Shown: piece by piece, positions 25,742 to 34,860 of the stretch
Layout: every line of letters begins with the position of its first letter
Numbering within the stretch: position 1 is the stretch's first letter
Origin: Nostoc flagelliforme FACHB-838
GTDB taxonomy: Bacteria > Cyanobacteriota > Cyanobacteriia > Cyanobacteriales > Nostocaceae
DNA length: 64,000 nucleotides
Reading direction: 5' to 3'
Assembly: GCF_014698065.1 (NCBI RefSeq)
Contig: NZ_JACJSI010000023.1
Coordinates: 26,120-90,119 of the forward strand
Notes under the pieces: generated by a model
What the model was told of the DNA's origin: nothing
Databases searched by the model: none
Seen by the model: the letters and a program-made list of their open reading frames with translations, nothing else
Program-made: the position numbers and the translations under genes

Positions 25742-27124
25742 ATGACAACAACTTACAATCTACCCGATGGCCCTCAAATGCCGCGCTGGCTACGGATGAT
25801 CAAGTTTATTAGTCAGCCTGTGAAATATGTAGATGATTTTGCCAAAATCTACGGTGATACTTTCACAATCAGGAGTACTCGCTCTGATAATCATCTTGTG
25901 TACTTTAGTCAGCCCCAAGCACTGGAGCAGATTTTTACTGCTGATTCCAGCCATTTTGAGGTTGGCAGGGGGAACACAGGACTAAAATTTTTACTTGGCG
26001 ATCGCTCCTTTATGTTAGCGGATGGCGATCGCCACCAACGGCAACGACAACTATTAGTGCCTCCCTTTCATGGCGAAAGGATGCGGGCTTACGGCGAGGA
26101 AATTCGGGAAATAACCCGACAGGTGACTAATGAATGGCAGATTGGCAAGCCTTTTAATATCCGTGAGTCGATGCAAGAAATCACCTTGCGTGTTATTCTC
26201 CGGGTTGTGTTTGGTTTGAATGATGGACAGCTGTTTGAAGAATTGAGGCGATCGCTAAGTGATTTACTAGACTTCATCACTTCGCCCATAATGTCCAGCG
26301 CCTTCTTTTTCCAGTTCATGCAAAAAGATTTTGGTGCGAGGAGTCCGTGGGGCTGGGTTCTGCAACAACGGCAAAAAATTGATCAACTGATTTATGCTTT
26401 ACTTCGAGAACGTCGGGCTGAACCTGAGCAAAATCGCCAAGATATCCTAAGTTTGATGATGGCGGCTCGTTATGACGATGGCCAAGGGATGTCAGATGAA
26501 GAATTACACGATGAGTTAATGACGCTGCTAGTTGCGGGACATGAAACCACCGCTTCTGCATTAACATGGGCTTTTTACTGGATTGACCATTTAGCAGAAA
26601 TGCGTGAGAAGTTGCTAAAAGAACTCAACACTATTGGAGTTAACCACGATTTGAGTAATGTGGCTAAATTGCCCTATTTGACAGCAGTTTGCCAAGAAAC
26701 ACTGCGAATTTACCCAATAGTAATGACTGCTTTCCCGCGGATCGTCAAGATCCCAATTACAATTATGGGTTACGAACTGCGAGAAGGAACGATAATAGTT
26801 CCCAGTATTTATTTAGCGCATCATCGAGAAGAAGTCTACCCACAATCCAAGCAGTTTAAACCAGAACGCTTTCTAGAAAGACAATATTCACTTTATGAAT
26901 ATTTGCCCTTTGGTGGCGGTAATCGTCGCTGTATTGGAATGGCGTTTGCTCAGTATGAAATGAAAATTGTTCTGGCAACTGTTTTGTCAGAATTTAAAGT
27001 ATCGCTAGTGAATAAGCGTCCTGTGCGTCCTGTGCGTCGTGGTTTAACTTTAGCCGCACCTGCCGGAATGCGGATGATAGCAACACCTCAAGTTAAGCCT
27101 GCAAATACACCAGCACTAGTTTAG
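25742..27124 (+). CDS. Cytochrome P450, CYP110-like
   Basis: The 460-residue haem monooxygenase has its haem ligand Cys397 in FGGGNRRCIG, the E-x-x-R motif ETLR at 319-322 and the oxygen-activation helix AGHETTA at about 265. There is no membrane anchor in the chosen form. CYP110 is the main cyanobacterial P450 family and acts on fatty acids, alkanes or terpenes. A second very similar P450 lies at 62144. ATG 25742 is chosen because it aligns with that paralogue (x-L-P-D-G-P-Q versus L-P-N-G-P-Q). ATG 25691 is an alternative. It ends in a stem-loop. Confidence 0.9.
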   Translation: MTTTYNLPDGPQMPRWLRMIKFISQPVKYVDDFAKIYGDTFTIRSTRSDNHLVYFSQPQALEQIFTADSSHFEVGRGNTGLKFLLGDRSFMLADGDRHQRQRQLLVPPFHGERMRAYGEEIREITRQVTNEWQIGKPFNIRESMQEITLRVILRVVFGLNDGQLFEELRRSLSDLLDFITSPIMSSAFFFQFMQKDFGARSPWGWVLQQRQKIDQLIYALLRERRAEPEQNRQDILSLMMAARYDDGQGMSDEELHDELMTLLVAGHETTASALTWAFYWIDHLAEMREKLLKELNTIGVNHDLSNVAKLPYLTAVCQETLRIYPIVMTAFPRIVKIPITIMGYELREGTIIVPSIYLAHHREEVYPQSKQFKPERFLERQYSLYEYLPFGGGNRRCIGMAFAQYEMKIVLATVLSEFKVSLVNKRPVRPVRRGLTLAAPAGMRMIATPQVKPANTPALV

Positions 27125-27126
27125 GC

Positions 27127-27160
27127 AAGTAGGGTGGGTGTTTTAATTCCTACCCTACTT
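27127..27160 (+). terminator. Stem-loop after the P450 gene
   Basis: AAGTAGGGT (27127-27135) pairs with ACCCTACTT (27152-27160) just after the P450 stop codon. It is likely a terminator, without a long T run. Confidence 0.55.
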
Positions 27161-27172
27161 ACAAATTACGAA

Positions 27173-27307
27173 TTACGAATTATCTTGACTCTCTTGCTTA
27201 TTAGCGAGTTGCTCATAATGTTCTTTGTCGCGGTATTTAATTATTCTCATAGGTTGATTTCCAAGAATTGCTAAAGGTTCAACATTAGTAATTCCCGCAA
27301 AACTATG
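27173..27307 (-). pseudogene. Possible gene remnant, C-terminal end
   Basis: On the minus strand an open stretch of about 45 codons ends at 27173 and encodes a peptide containing FAGITNVEPLAILGN, then IKYRDKEHYEQLANK. The composition looks protein-like, but there is no start codon with a ribosome site and an in-frame stop closes it upstream. It may be the tail of a lost gene. The family is unknown. Confidence 0.3.
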
Positions 27308-27709
27308 ACAAAACTTGAATTAACGAATCATCAAATTTGGCGTAATTTAACTGAAATATTATAAACTATAGATGCTAATGCTCTTGTTAAAGAACATTTG
27401 AAACTATCTGATTATAAAATATGCGGCTACTGGGATGAACAAGATGAATATTATGAAACAATTACTTTGCCTCGTACCCTAAAAGCCGAATTAGTTAGTA
27501 GTTCTATTGGTATTACCCACGAAGAAAGCTTTCTACAATTAAAGTTTTTCCTTATAGCTTATGCTGTTGATGGCATACAGATGGCAAATAATAACGTTAG
27601 TATTAAGTCGAACATGATATTAGTTCTTGTTTACAATGAAAATTTGGAGTTTATTGATGAAAATTGGCTTTTAGATATCGATTCTTCAATGTTTAAGATA
27701 CAATTCTGA
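27305..27709 (+). pseudogene. Hypothetical gene interrupted by an in-frame stop
   Basis: From ATG 27305, 19 codons (beginning MTKLELTNHQIWRNL) run into TAA at 27362-27364, and the same frame continues open for a further 115 codons to 27709. The residues before and after the stop read as one coherent sequence (TEIL, stop, TIDANALVKEHLKLSDY). So this is a single gene with a nonsense change, for example from CAA. A fallback start is TTG 27398. The product is not recognised: acidic, with a Trp-Asp-Glu-Gln-Asp-Glu-Tyr-Tyr motif near its N-terminus. It is likely a recent pseudogene. Confidence 0.55.
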
Positions 27710-27841
27710 AGTCTAGAAAAATTTATAAATACTCATCGCATCCAGATTTAACAGCCGAAAATTTAACTTACCTAGACTTCCACAAAGCAATCAACTAAAC
27801 AACAAGGGCAGACTTCTTATTTACCTCCGCGTTCCTCTGCG

Positions 27842-28270
27842 TTAAAAAACAATCTCCTCCCTCATCCTCTCTTCCAGCACATCCAACAACCCATCCACAT
27901 CCTTTCCAACTTCCTCAAAACAAAGCGGTGGTGCTGGTTCCGGTGCAAACTGAATTAACTTAATTTCTCCCTTCCCAATCCCAATCATCACAACTTCCAC
28001 TTCCGGTTTGTGATTCTCCACAATTCCCAAAATTTCTTGCAGCCGATTTTCAACTCTAATATTTAAATTCTCTATCTGCTCTTTCGGACAATAAACAAAA
28101 TGCGGCGTTGGTTGCAAATCAATACCAACAGTACCCTGACTGTCACCATTTGCTAACCACAATCCCCAAAACAGCGCCGCCAACTCTCGCTGATTTGCTT
28201 TGACAAACTTATCCAACTGGCGACGCCACTTAGTATCACCTGATTCTGGTTGACTATTACCAAAAAACAT
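27842..28270 (-). CDS. Conserved cyanobacterial protein, possibly CcmS-like
   Basis: The 142-residue soluble acidic protein has an N-terminal helical part (KWRRQLDKFVKANQRELAAL) and a domain with GIDLQPTPHFVYCP and GIGKGEIKLIQFAPEP, then a C-terminal acidic helix. It looks like the small conserved cyanobacterial protein that has been described as the beta-carboxysome assembly chaperone CcmS, but I am recalling this rather than matching it, so the name is only suggested. It lies 3 kb from the McdA/McdB-like pair. It follows an ABC exporter gene on the same strand by about 40 bases. Confidence 0.6.
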   Translation of the reverse strand: MFFGNSQPESGDTKWRRQLDKFVKANQRELAALFWGLWLANGDSQGTVGIDLQPTPHFVYCPKEQIENLNIRVENRLQEILGIVENHKPEVEVVMIGIGKGEIKLIQFAPEPAPPLCFEEVGKDVDGLLDVLEERMREEIVF

Positions 28271-28308
28271 AAATAATTCGTAATGAAGACACAGACAATA
28301 GGCGAAAC

Positions 28309-30159
28309 TTATCTCAAACCTGACTGTACACGCCAGAGGCCGGAATAAATTCCGTCTTTCTCCAGCAGTTGCTCATGGGTTCCCGACTCTACTAATTTCC
28401 CATGTTCCATGACATAAATGCAATCGGCATTGCGAATAGTGGAAAGACGATGAGCGATCGCAATTGTCGTTCTATCTACTGTAATCCGTTCTAGCGATCG
28501 CTGGATAGCCGCTTCTGTTTCATTATCCACTGCCGAGGTAGCTTCGTCTAAAATCAGAATGGGCGGATTCTTTAAGACTGCACGAGCGATCGCAATCCGT
28601 TGTCTTTGTCCACCAGATAACTTTTGTCCTCTTTCCCCCACAATTGTCTCATAACCTTCGGGCAAGTTAACAATAAATTCGTGCGCCTCAGCTACCTTTG
28701 CCGCCGTGATGATTTCTTGCTCTCTAGTTTCAAAGCTGCCATAGGCAATATTCTCCGCTACAGTGCCATGAAATAGAAAGACATCTTGACTCACCAAACC
28801 AATGCAACGGCGTAAATCTCGCAAATTCAAACTTTGCAAATCAATGCCATCTAGAGTAATGCTTCCCGTTTGCACTTCGTATAACCGCAATAAAAGTTTG
28901 ACTAAAGTGCTTTTACCAGAACCAGTAGAACCGACAATTGCAATAGTTTTTCCCGCCGGAATATCCAAAGACAGATTTTTAATCACTGGAAATCTATCTT
29001 TATAGGCAAAATAAACATTCTTAAATTGCACTTCACCGCGCACTTCATTCACAGGTAAGGATACATCACCTGTATGAATGGCAATAGGAGTATCCAACAA
29101 ATTCATGACTCGATTAGTAGAAGCCATTGCCCTTTGATATTGGTCAAATGTTTCGCCTAATCTAGTTAAAGGCCACAGCAATCGCTGGATTAAAAACACT
29201 AACACGCTGTAAGCACCTACAGACATTGCTCCAGAAACTGCTGCCATCCCGCCATACAAAAGTAATGCCGTGAAACCCACCAAAATTAGCATCCGAATTA
29301 ATGGGACAAAAGCAGCAGAAAGAGTAATTGCCTTAGAGTTACTACCGCGATAAGCGTCACTATCTAATTCCAAACGAGAGGCTTCATAAGTTTCAGCAGT
29401 GAAACTTTTAATAGTAGTAATTCCGCTGATATTGTTTGACAACCGCGAATTGAGAAAACCTACCTTTTCTCGTACATCAGCGTAGCGAGGCGCAAGTAGT
29501 CGTTGATAGGCAAAAGAACCCCAGAGGATAAATGGCATCGGTGACAGAGCCATCCACGCTACACTAGGAGCCAAAATAAAGAAAGCAGCGCCAATAATTA
29601 AAACAGTTGCAGAAACTTGGATAATATCATTTGCTCCCCCATCCAAAAACCGCTCTAATTGGTTAATATCATCGCTGAGAACAGACATTAAACCGCCAGT
29701 GCTACGTTCTTCAAAATAAGCCAATTCCAACTCTTGCAAATGTTTGTATGCATCCAAACGCAAGTCATGCTGAATATTCTGGCCCAAATTGCGCCAAAGT
29801 CGAGCGTAGGCGTACTCAAAAACAGATTCTAGTATCCAAATAATGACAGTCAGGAAGGAAATAATCAAAAATTGTTGAAAGACATCGCGTACCCCTAACT
29901 GAGCAATTATGGAATCCTGTTGCTTGACTACCACATCCACTGCCACACCAATTAAGGCGGGTGGTGCCAAGTCGAAAAATTTATTCAGGATAGAATAAGT
30001 AGTCGCTAGCCAAATTTGTTTACGATACTGGTGTCCATACTCAAGCAAACGCTGGAGAGGATGTGTTGAATGTTTACGCCTTCTTGATGCCCGATGAGAT
30101 TTTAAGACAGTAGCCACGGTTTTTTGCGGTTTCGTGTCATTGATATTATCACGGAACAA
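28309..30159 (-). CDS. ABC exporter, MsbA-like (fused membrane and ATPase domains)
   Basis: This half-transporter of about 616 residues works as a homodimer and exports lipid, drug or peptide. The N-terminal six-helix membrane domain (about residues 45-340) is followed by an ATPase domain with Walker [10 protein letters not shown], signature LSGGQRQR, Walker [10 protein letters not shown] and an H-loop AHRLST. The substrate cannot be told. No ATG is available at the 5' end, so the start is TTG 30159 or GTG 30117. The small conserved gene that follows may share its transcript. Confidence 0.88.
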   Translation of the reverse strand: MFRDNINDTKPQKTVATVLKSHRASRRRKHSTHPLQRLLEYGHQYRKQIWLATTYSILNKFFDLAPPALIGVAVDVVVKQQDSIIAQLGVRDVFQQFLIISFLTVIIWILESVFEYAYARLWRNLGQNIQHDLRLDAYKHLQELELAYFEERSTGGLMSVLSDDINQLERFLDGGANDIIQVSATVLIIGAAFFILAPSVAWMALSPMPFILWGSFAYQRLLAPRYADVREKVGFLNSRLSNNISGITTIKSFTAETYEASRLELDSDAYRGSNSKAITLSAAFVPLIRMLILVGFTALLLYGGMAAVSGAMSVGAYSVLVFLIQRLLWPLTRLGETFDQYQRAMASTNRVMNLLDTPIAIHTGDVSLPVNEVRGEVQFKNVYFAYKDRFPVIKNLSLDIPAGKTIAIVGSTGSGKSTLVKLLLRLYEVQTGSITLDGIDLQSLNLRDLRRCIGLVSQDVFLFHGTVAENIAYGSFETREQEIITAAKVAEAHEFIVNLPEGYETIVGERGQKLSGGQRQRIAIARAVLKNPPILILDEATSAVDNETEAAIQRSLERITVDRTTIAIAHRLSTIRNADCIYVMEHGKLVESGTHEQLLEKDGIYSGLWRVQSGLR

Positions 30160-30314
30160 AGTTTTGAGTCCTAAGTCCTGAGTCTGAAGATTGATCCAGA
30201 CAGACTAATGAGACACTTAAACTAGTAACTGAGTTTATTCAAGGAGTAGGGTGCAGAGGAGCAAGGAAGCATACGACTGCGCTCAGTAACCGGGGGAGCA
30301 GGGGGAGAATAACT

Positions 30315-30368
30315 AATAACTAATGACCAATGACCAATGACCAATGAAAAATGACAAATGACTAACTA
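30315..30368. repeat. 7-bp tandem repeat (STRR) upstream of the prohibitin gene
   Basis: Successive heptamers of the AATGACC/AATGACA type (about six units) lie directly before the ribosome binding site of the prohibitin gene. Related heptamers precede aroE and atpC. Confidence 0.7.
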
Positions 30369-30374
30369 AATATT

Positions 30375-30380
30375 GGAGAG
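30375..30380 (+). promoter_or_regulatory. Ribosome binding site supporting a TTG start
   Basis: GGAGAG lies six bases before TTG 30387. The next in-frame ATG is far inside the conserved SPFH domain, so the TTG start is accepted. Confidence 0.6.
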
Positions 30381-30386
30381 AAGAAT

Positions 30387-31235
30387 TTGAAAAATCAGGA
30401 ATTGGGTAATTGGCAAACCACAGTTTTGGGAATTGTGTTAGCAATACTAGTGATTATTGTGCTAAATTCCTATATCATTATTAACCCAGGACAAGCAGGA
30501 GTAATCAGCATTTTGGGTAAAGCCAGAGATGGCGCTTTATTAGAAGGTATTCACGTAAAACCGCCTTTTATCACCGTGATAGATGTGTATGATTTGACGG
30601 TGCAAAAATTTGAAGTACCAGCGGAGAGTTCCACTAAAGATTTGCAAAATTTATCTGCGAGATTTGCAATTAACTTCCGCCTCGATCCGATAAAGGTAGT
30701 TGAGGTTAGAAGAAAACAAGGAACATTAGAGAATATTGTATCAAAAATCATTGCCCCTCAGACACAAGAAGCATTTAAAATTGCCGCAGCTAGAAGAACA
30801 GTAGAAGAAGCAATTACCAAAAGAAGTGAATTGAAAGAAGACTTTGATCAAGCGTTAGGTGATCGCTTAGACAAATATGGGATAATTGTGTTAGATACTA
30901 GCGTAGTTGATTTAGCATTCTCACCAGAATTTGCCAGAGCAGTCGAAGAAAAACAAATTGCTGAACAACGTGCCCAAAGAGCCGTTTATGTAGCACGGGA
31001 AGCAGAACAAGAAGCACAAGCAGATGTGAATCGCGCCAAAGGTAGGGCAGAAGCTCAAAGACTTTTAGCAGAGACGCTCAAAGCCCAAGGAGGGCAGTTA
31101 GTTCTGCAAAAAGAAACAATTGAAGCTTGGAGAAGTGGCGGCGCTCAAATGCCGAAAGTTCTCGTTATGGGTGATGATTCAAAAAATGGTGTTCCCTTCA
31201 TATTCAACCTTGGGAATGTCCAAAATCAGCCGTAA
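30387..31235 (+). CDS. Prohibitin-family (SPFH) membrane protein
   Basis: The 282-residue product has an N-terminal membrane anchor (about residues 10-32), an SPFH domain (33-200; GILGKARDGALLEGIHVKPP-like opening and FRLDPIKVVEVRRKQG) and a coiled-coil C-terminal part rich in Ala, Glu and Gln (200-250). Prohibitins form large rings that scaffold membrane proteases and respiratory or photosynthetic complexes. It starts with TTG. It is one of two SPFH-type proteins in the window, the other being at 55769. Confidence 0.88.
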   Translation: MKNQELGNWQTTVLGIVLAILVIIVLNSYIIINPGQAGVISILGKARDGALLEGIHVKPPFITVIDVYDLTVQKFEVPAESSTKDLQNLSARFAINFRLDPIKVVEVRRKQGTLENIVSKIIAPQTQEAFKIAAARRTVEEAITKRSELKEDFDQALGDRLDKYGIIVLDTSVVDLAFSPEFARAVEEKQIAEQRAQRAVYVAREAEQEAQADVNRAKGRAEAQRLLAETLKAQGGQLVLQKETIEAWRSGGAQMPKVLVMGDDSKNGVPFIFNLGNVQNQP

Positions 31236-31394
31236 AAGGGAAAGAGTATTAAATAACAAGCTCTATTATGGAATTTGCTCTGAATTAGGGCAAATTTTAC
31301 AACCCTTGGACAATCGCCAATCCAAAATAGTATGAGTTGGGCTAGTTACAACTCATACACAACAGAAAAACCAACAACACAATAATCGGAGTTT

Positions 31395-31811
31395 ATGTCA
31401 ACCCCCAATCCTCAAAATCTCACCGCCGAAGAAGCGAAAAAAATCCTGAACAAATTCAATTGTCTAGACATTGCCCCTATCCTTAAGCCATCGGAAAAAG
31501 TTGTCGTTCGTAATGCTTTAATTTTACTCACCAAGCTTGCTGATTACCAAATTTTAGGAATTTGTGCTGATACAGCAGAAGAAGGAATATTGGCAATGAA
31601 AACCTATTCTTTGGCTTTGGGTTATGAACCGCCAGATAATTTACTGACACCTGAAGGCCCAGTTTATATCAAATTAAATGGTAAAAATGGCTTGTGTTAT
31701 CTCGATTCTTATGTTGGACATCATCGTGGCGTATTAGTATCTTGCCAGTCTTACCACGAAGACGGAATCAACGAGATGTATGGACACCTTCCCTTGGATC
31801 TATTTGTATAG
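31395..31811 (+). CDS. DUF1824 family protein
   Basis: The 138-residue soluble protein matches the cyanobacterial DUF1824 pattern: an N-terminal helical part (LTAEEAKKILNKFNCLD), then GYEPPDNLLTPEGPVYIKLN and a C-terminal YVGHHRGVLVSCQS, ending GHLPLDLFV. There is no known function. It lies between the prohibitin gene and an ABC-F ATPase gene on the same strand, with gaps of 159 and 68 bases, so co-transcription with the ABC-F gene is possible. Confidence 0.82.
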   Translation: MSTPNPQNLTAEEAKKILNKFNCLDIAPILKPSEKVVVRNALILLTKLADYQILGICADTAEEGILAMKTYSLALGYEPPDNLLTPEGPVYIKLNGKNGLCYLDSYVGHHRGVLVSCQSYHEDGINEMYGHLPLDLFV

Positions 31812-31879
31812 AATTCGGCAATGTAGGTAAGGTATGAGCCTTGCCTACTAACTAATGAAAAATAATTGACTGAAATCTT

Positions 31880-33808
31880 ATGAGTATTATTACACTACAA
31901 TCAGTAAAAAAAGACTTTGGCATCAAGGAAATTTTAAAAGATGCTAGCTTTAGCCTCGACGCTACAGATAAAGTTGGTTTAATTGGTACTAATGGTTCAG
32001 GGAAATCAACCCTATTAAAAATGATCGCAGGTTTAGAATCGATAGATAGCGGTCAGATTTTAATCAACTCTGGTTCTAGAATTATCTACTTACCCCAGTT
32101 GCCAGATTTAGATGAAAATCACACAGTTTTAGAGCAGGTTTTCGCCGATAGTGGCGAACACATGGCTTTAGTGCGTGAGTATGAAGAACTCTCAGATAAA
32201 TTGGCTCACTATCCAGATGATAGTCAACTGATGTCTCGCCTTTCTGTGGTGATGCAACGGATGGATACGAGTGGTGCTTGGGAACTAGAAACAAATGCCA
32301 AAATCATCCTTACAAAATTAGGAATCTCTGACTTTGATGCCAAGATAAGCACTTTGTCTGGAGGCTATCGCAAGCGTATTGCTTTAGCATCGGCGTTGCT
32401 AGCAGAACCAGATGTTTTGCTCATGGATGAGCCGACAAACCATCTTGATGCTCTTTCTGTAGAATGGTTACAAAGTTATTTAAATCGCTATCGCGGCGCA
32501 CTTTTTCTCATCACTCACGATCGCTACTTTCTAGATCGCGTTACCAATCGGATTATTGAAATCGACCGAGGCGACATTTACACCTATACAGGTAACTATT
32601 CATATTACCTGGAAAAGAAAGCTTTAGCTGAAGAATCTGCTGTAAGTAGTCAACGTAAACACCAAGGCTTGTTGCGGCGCGAGTTAGAATGGCTGAAAAA
32701 AGGGCCGAAAGCCAGAAGTACCAAGCAAAAAGCGAGAATTGACCGCGCTCATGCTCTGCGGGATACTGAATTTAAACAAGTTCAGGGTAAGGTTGATATT
32801 TCTACAGTTGGTCGTCGCATTGGCAAAAAAGTTATTGAATTAGATAACATTTCTAAGGCATACAATGGACGCACTCTGATTAATAATTTCACCTACGAAT
32901 TTAGTCCAGAAGACCGCATCGGCATTATCGGCGCTAATGGTGCTGGTAAATCTACTTTAATGAATATTATTACTGGTCAGATTAAGCCAGATTCAGGTGT
33001 TGCAGAAATTGGGACTACAATTCACATCGGTTATTTTGACCAGCATTCGGAAGAATTGCTCACAGCTTTAAACGAAAATCAGCGTGTGATTGACTACATT
33101 AAAGAAGAAGGAGAGTTTATCAAAATTACCGATGGTACTCAAATTACTGCTTCTCAAATGTTGGAGCGGTTTTTGTTTCCTGGTAATCAACAGTATGCCC
33201 CAATAAATAAACTTTCTGGTGGTGAAAAACGTCGTTTATTTCTCTTGCGGGTTTTGATGAGTGCGCCCAATGTCTTGATTTTAGATGAACCGACAAACGA
33301 TTTAGATGTTCAGACATTGGCAGTATTAGAAGATTATTTAGAGGATTTTGTCGGTTGTGTAATTGTAGTTTCTCACGATCGCTACTTCCTTGATCGCACC
33401 ATCGACACAGTATTTTCCTTTGAGGAAGGCGGTAATCTCCGGCAATATCCAGGTAATTACTCGATTTATCTGGACTATAAGAAGGCTGAAGAGGCACAGC
33501 AACAAGCTGCTAACGCTAAGGAGAAGCCCAAAAATGTCGAAGTGCAAAATGGTGCGTCTGCGCCCAAGGATGTAGAGAATACAAAGCGGCGTAGGTTATC
33601 CAATTGGGAGAAAAAAGAATTTGAGCAGTTGGAAGGTAAAATTGCCAAGTTAGAGGCTGAGAAGGCGGAAACCGAGAAAACATTAGCGAATGTCTCACCG
33701 GGGAATTATAGCCAAGTGCAGAAATTGTATGATCAGGTGGAAAAGCTCAAGCAAGCGATCGATGTGGCGACTGAACGCTGGTTAGAATTGGCAGAGATGG
33801 AGTCTTAA
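31880..33808 (+). CDS. ABC-F family ATPase (Uup-like)
   Basis: This cytosolic protein of 642 residues has two ATPase domains and no membrane part, as in ABC-F translation factors that act on the ribosome. The first Walker A is GTNGSGKST at about 36-44 with signature LSGGYRKR. The second is GANGAGKST with LSGGEKRRL. The linker carries a charged helical insert (RRELEWLKKGPKAR) typical of Uup, and the C-terminal tail is a coiled coil (about 565-640). The role is ribosome-associated quality control or DNA-related stability as reported for Uup. Confidence 0.92.
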   Translation: MSIITLQSVKKDFGIKEILKDASFSLDATDKVGLIGTNGSGKSTLLKMIAGLESIDSGQILINSGSRIIYLPQLPDLDENHTVLEQVFADSGEHMALVREYEELSDKLAHYPDDSQLMSRLSVVMQRMDTSGAWELETNAKIILTKLGISDFDAKISTLSGGYRKRIALASALLAEPDVLLMDEPTNHLDALSVEWLQSYLNRYRGALFLITHDRYFLDRVTNRIIEIDRGDIYTYTGNYSYYLEKKALAEESAVSSQRKHQGLLRRELEWLKKGPKARSTKQKARIDRAHALRDTEFKQVQGKVDISTVGRRIGKKVIELDNISKAYNGRTLINNFTYEFSPEDRIGIIGANGAGKSTLMNIITGQIKPDSGVAEIGTTIHIGYFDQHSEELLTALNENQRVIDYIKEEGEFIKITDGTQITASQMLERFLFPGNQQYAPINKLSGGEKRRLFLLRVLMSAPNVLILDEPTNDLDVQTLAVLEDYLEDFVGCVIVVSHDRYFLDRTIDTVFSFEEGGNLRQYPGNYSIYLDYKKAEEAQQQAANAKEKPKNVEVQNGASAPKDVENTKRRRLSNWEKKEFEQLEGKIAKLEAEKAETEKTLANVSPGNYSQVQKLYDQVEKLKQAIDVATERWLELAEMES

Positions 33809-33833
33809 TAGCATCTCACGTTTGAAAAGCTCT

Positions 33834-33949
33834 GGCGATTAGAAATCGCGGCTATACAGACAAAACCCACCTCCGTGGGTTTAAAACCCTTGATTTTTAT
33901 TAGTCCGTGGAGGCGAACTTTGTTTGTGTAGCCGCGACTTCTAGTCGCC
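33834..33949. repeat. MITE-like element with 31-bp inverted ends
   Basis: The ends are 31-base inverted repeats differing at four positions (GGCGATTAGAAATCGCGG at the left and its near complement at the right). The centre holds ACCCACCTCCGTGGGTTT, itself a palindrome. The 116-bp unit has no coding capacity and is typical of small non-autonomous elements in filamentous cyanobacteria. Confidence 0.7.
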
Positions 33950-34099
33950 CGATGCTTGTATTAATCACTTCTCGGCGTGCTAATGTGGCTGATGCCGTTG
34001 GTGCTTATTTGACTGGTCAGTAGATTGCCGCCAATGATATTGTAAATTGGGTTGTAAAAATAATCGGCGATCGCCAAACATTATTAAACAATTTCATTA

Positions 34100-34252
34100 A
34101 TGAACAGCATATTTACCTCCGAAGAAATTACTGTCCTCTCCGCCGAAATTGACCGCCAGTTAACCGAACTGCGCGATGCCCCAGATTCAAGGCAAAAACA
34201 AGGAGAGGATGAAACATCGGCTGAAAAAGTGCTGGTAAAACAAACCGAATAA
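34100..34252 (+). CDS. Small hypothetical protein (50 residues)
   Basis: An ATG-to-TAA frame of 51 codons encodes an acidic, helical peptide (MNSIFTSEEITVLSAEIDRQ and on). It follows a stretch that looks like decayed coding sequence at 33955-34095 with a stop in the middle. The peptide may be a small gene of its own or the tail of a broken one. There is no family match from memory. Confidence 0.35.
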   Translation: MNSIFTSEEITVLSAEIDRQLTELRDAPDSRQKQGEDETSAEKVLVKQTE

Positions 34253-34448
34253 ATTACAAAACTTACACTTCTGAGAGGTTTCCCATGTATCGGAACCGAC
34301 TTCCCCGGTCAACTGAGCAATCCGTTGATTTAGTCTAGTGCGATCGCTTATATCGATCTTTCTTACAAAATACTAAGCGATCGCTTACAAAAGTTTTGCC
34401 TACGCACGAATATTTATTAACAAGCCACTTGCGTTTATGCACTCCCTA

Positions 34449-34721
34449 ACTTACGGGAACTGCTACAGAACTTATGAGAGCTGCTACAAAACTTACGGCA
34501 GCTGCTACAGAACTTATGGGAGTAGCTACAGAACTTATGGGAGTAGCTACAGAACTTATGGGAGTAGCTACAGAACTTATGGGAGTAGCTACAGAACTTA
34601 TGGGAGTAGCTACAGAACTTATGGCAGCTGCTACAGAACTTATGGCAGCTGCTACAGAACTTATGGCAGCTGCTACAAAACTTATGGGAGTAGCTACAGA
34701 ATTTATGGCAGCTTATAAATA
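34449..34721. repeat. 21-bp minisatellite, 12-13 tandem copies
   Basis: The units are 21 bases with consensus ACTTATGGGAGTAGCTACAGA. Five central copies (34512-34616) are identical, three carry GCAGCTGCT in place of GGAGTAGCT, and the outer copies are more divergent. Because 21 is divisible by 3 the array is open in all three plus frames and in a minus frame. The copies abut with no spacer, so this is not a CRISPR array. Confidence 0.9.
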
Positions 34722-34779
34722 CCAATATCTAGTAATCAAGTTACGAAAAATTACTGTTATCAATCAAAAACTTTGGTAA
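34474..34779 (+). CDS. Heptapeptide-repeat protein encoded by the minisatellite
   Basis: ATG 34474 opens a frame of 101 residues made mainly of seven-residue repeats ELMGVAT and ELMAAAT (about ten copies), followed by a unique basic/hydrophobic tail (YKYQYLVIKLRKITV). The repeat would form an amphipathic helix with Leu and Met in a regular heptad. There is no ribosome binding site and upstream sequence in the frame is closed by a TAA. Whether it is translated is unknown, so it may be non-coding repeat DNA. Confidence 0.4.
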   Translation: MRAATKLTAAATELMGVATELMGVATELMGVATELMGVATELMGVATELMAAATELMAAATELMAAATKLMGVATEFMAAYKYQYLVIKLRKITVINQKLW

Positions 34780-34860
34780 AAAAATTGCGAGTTTTACTGA
34801 ACCGGAATGTAGTTTAATTGAGGCAAGCTAGCTTTAGCAGCATCTTAAAGGAGTAATTTT

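Noticed and set aside
34449..34721. CRISPR array
   Set aside because: Units abut directly with no spacers and the period is 21 bp, so it is a minisatellite.
34435..34725. Minus-strand Cys-rich repeat reading (SCHKFCS) and plus-strand SYRTYG reading across the minisatellite
   Set aside because: A 21-bp array with no stop codons is open in several frames by arithmetic. These frames have no ribosome site and one or both lack unique flanking sequence, so they are shadows of the repeat.
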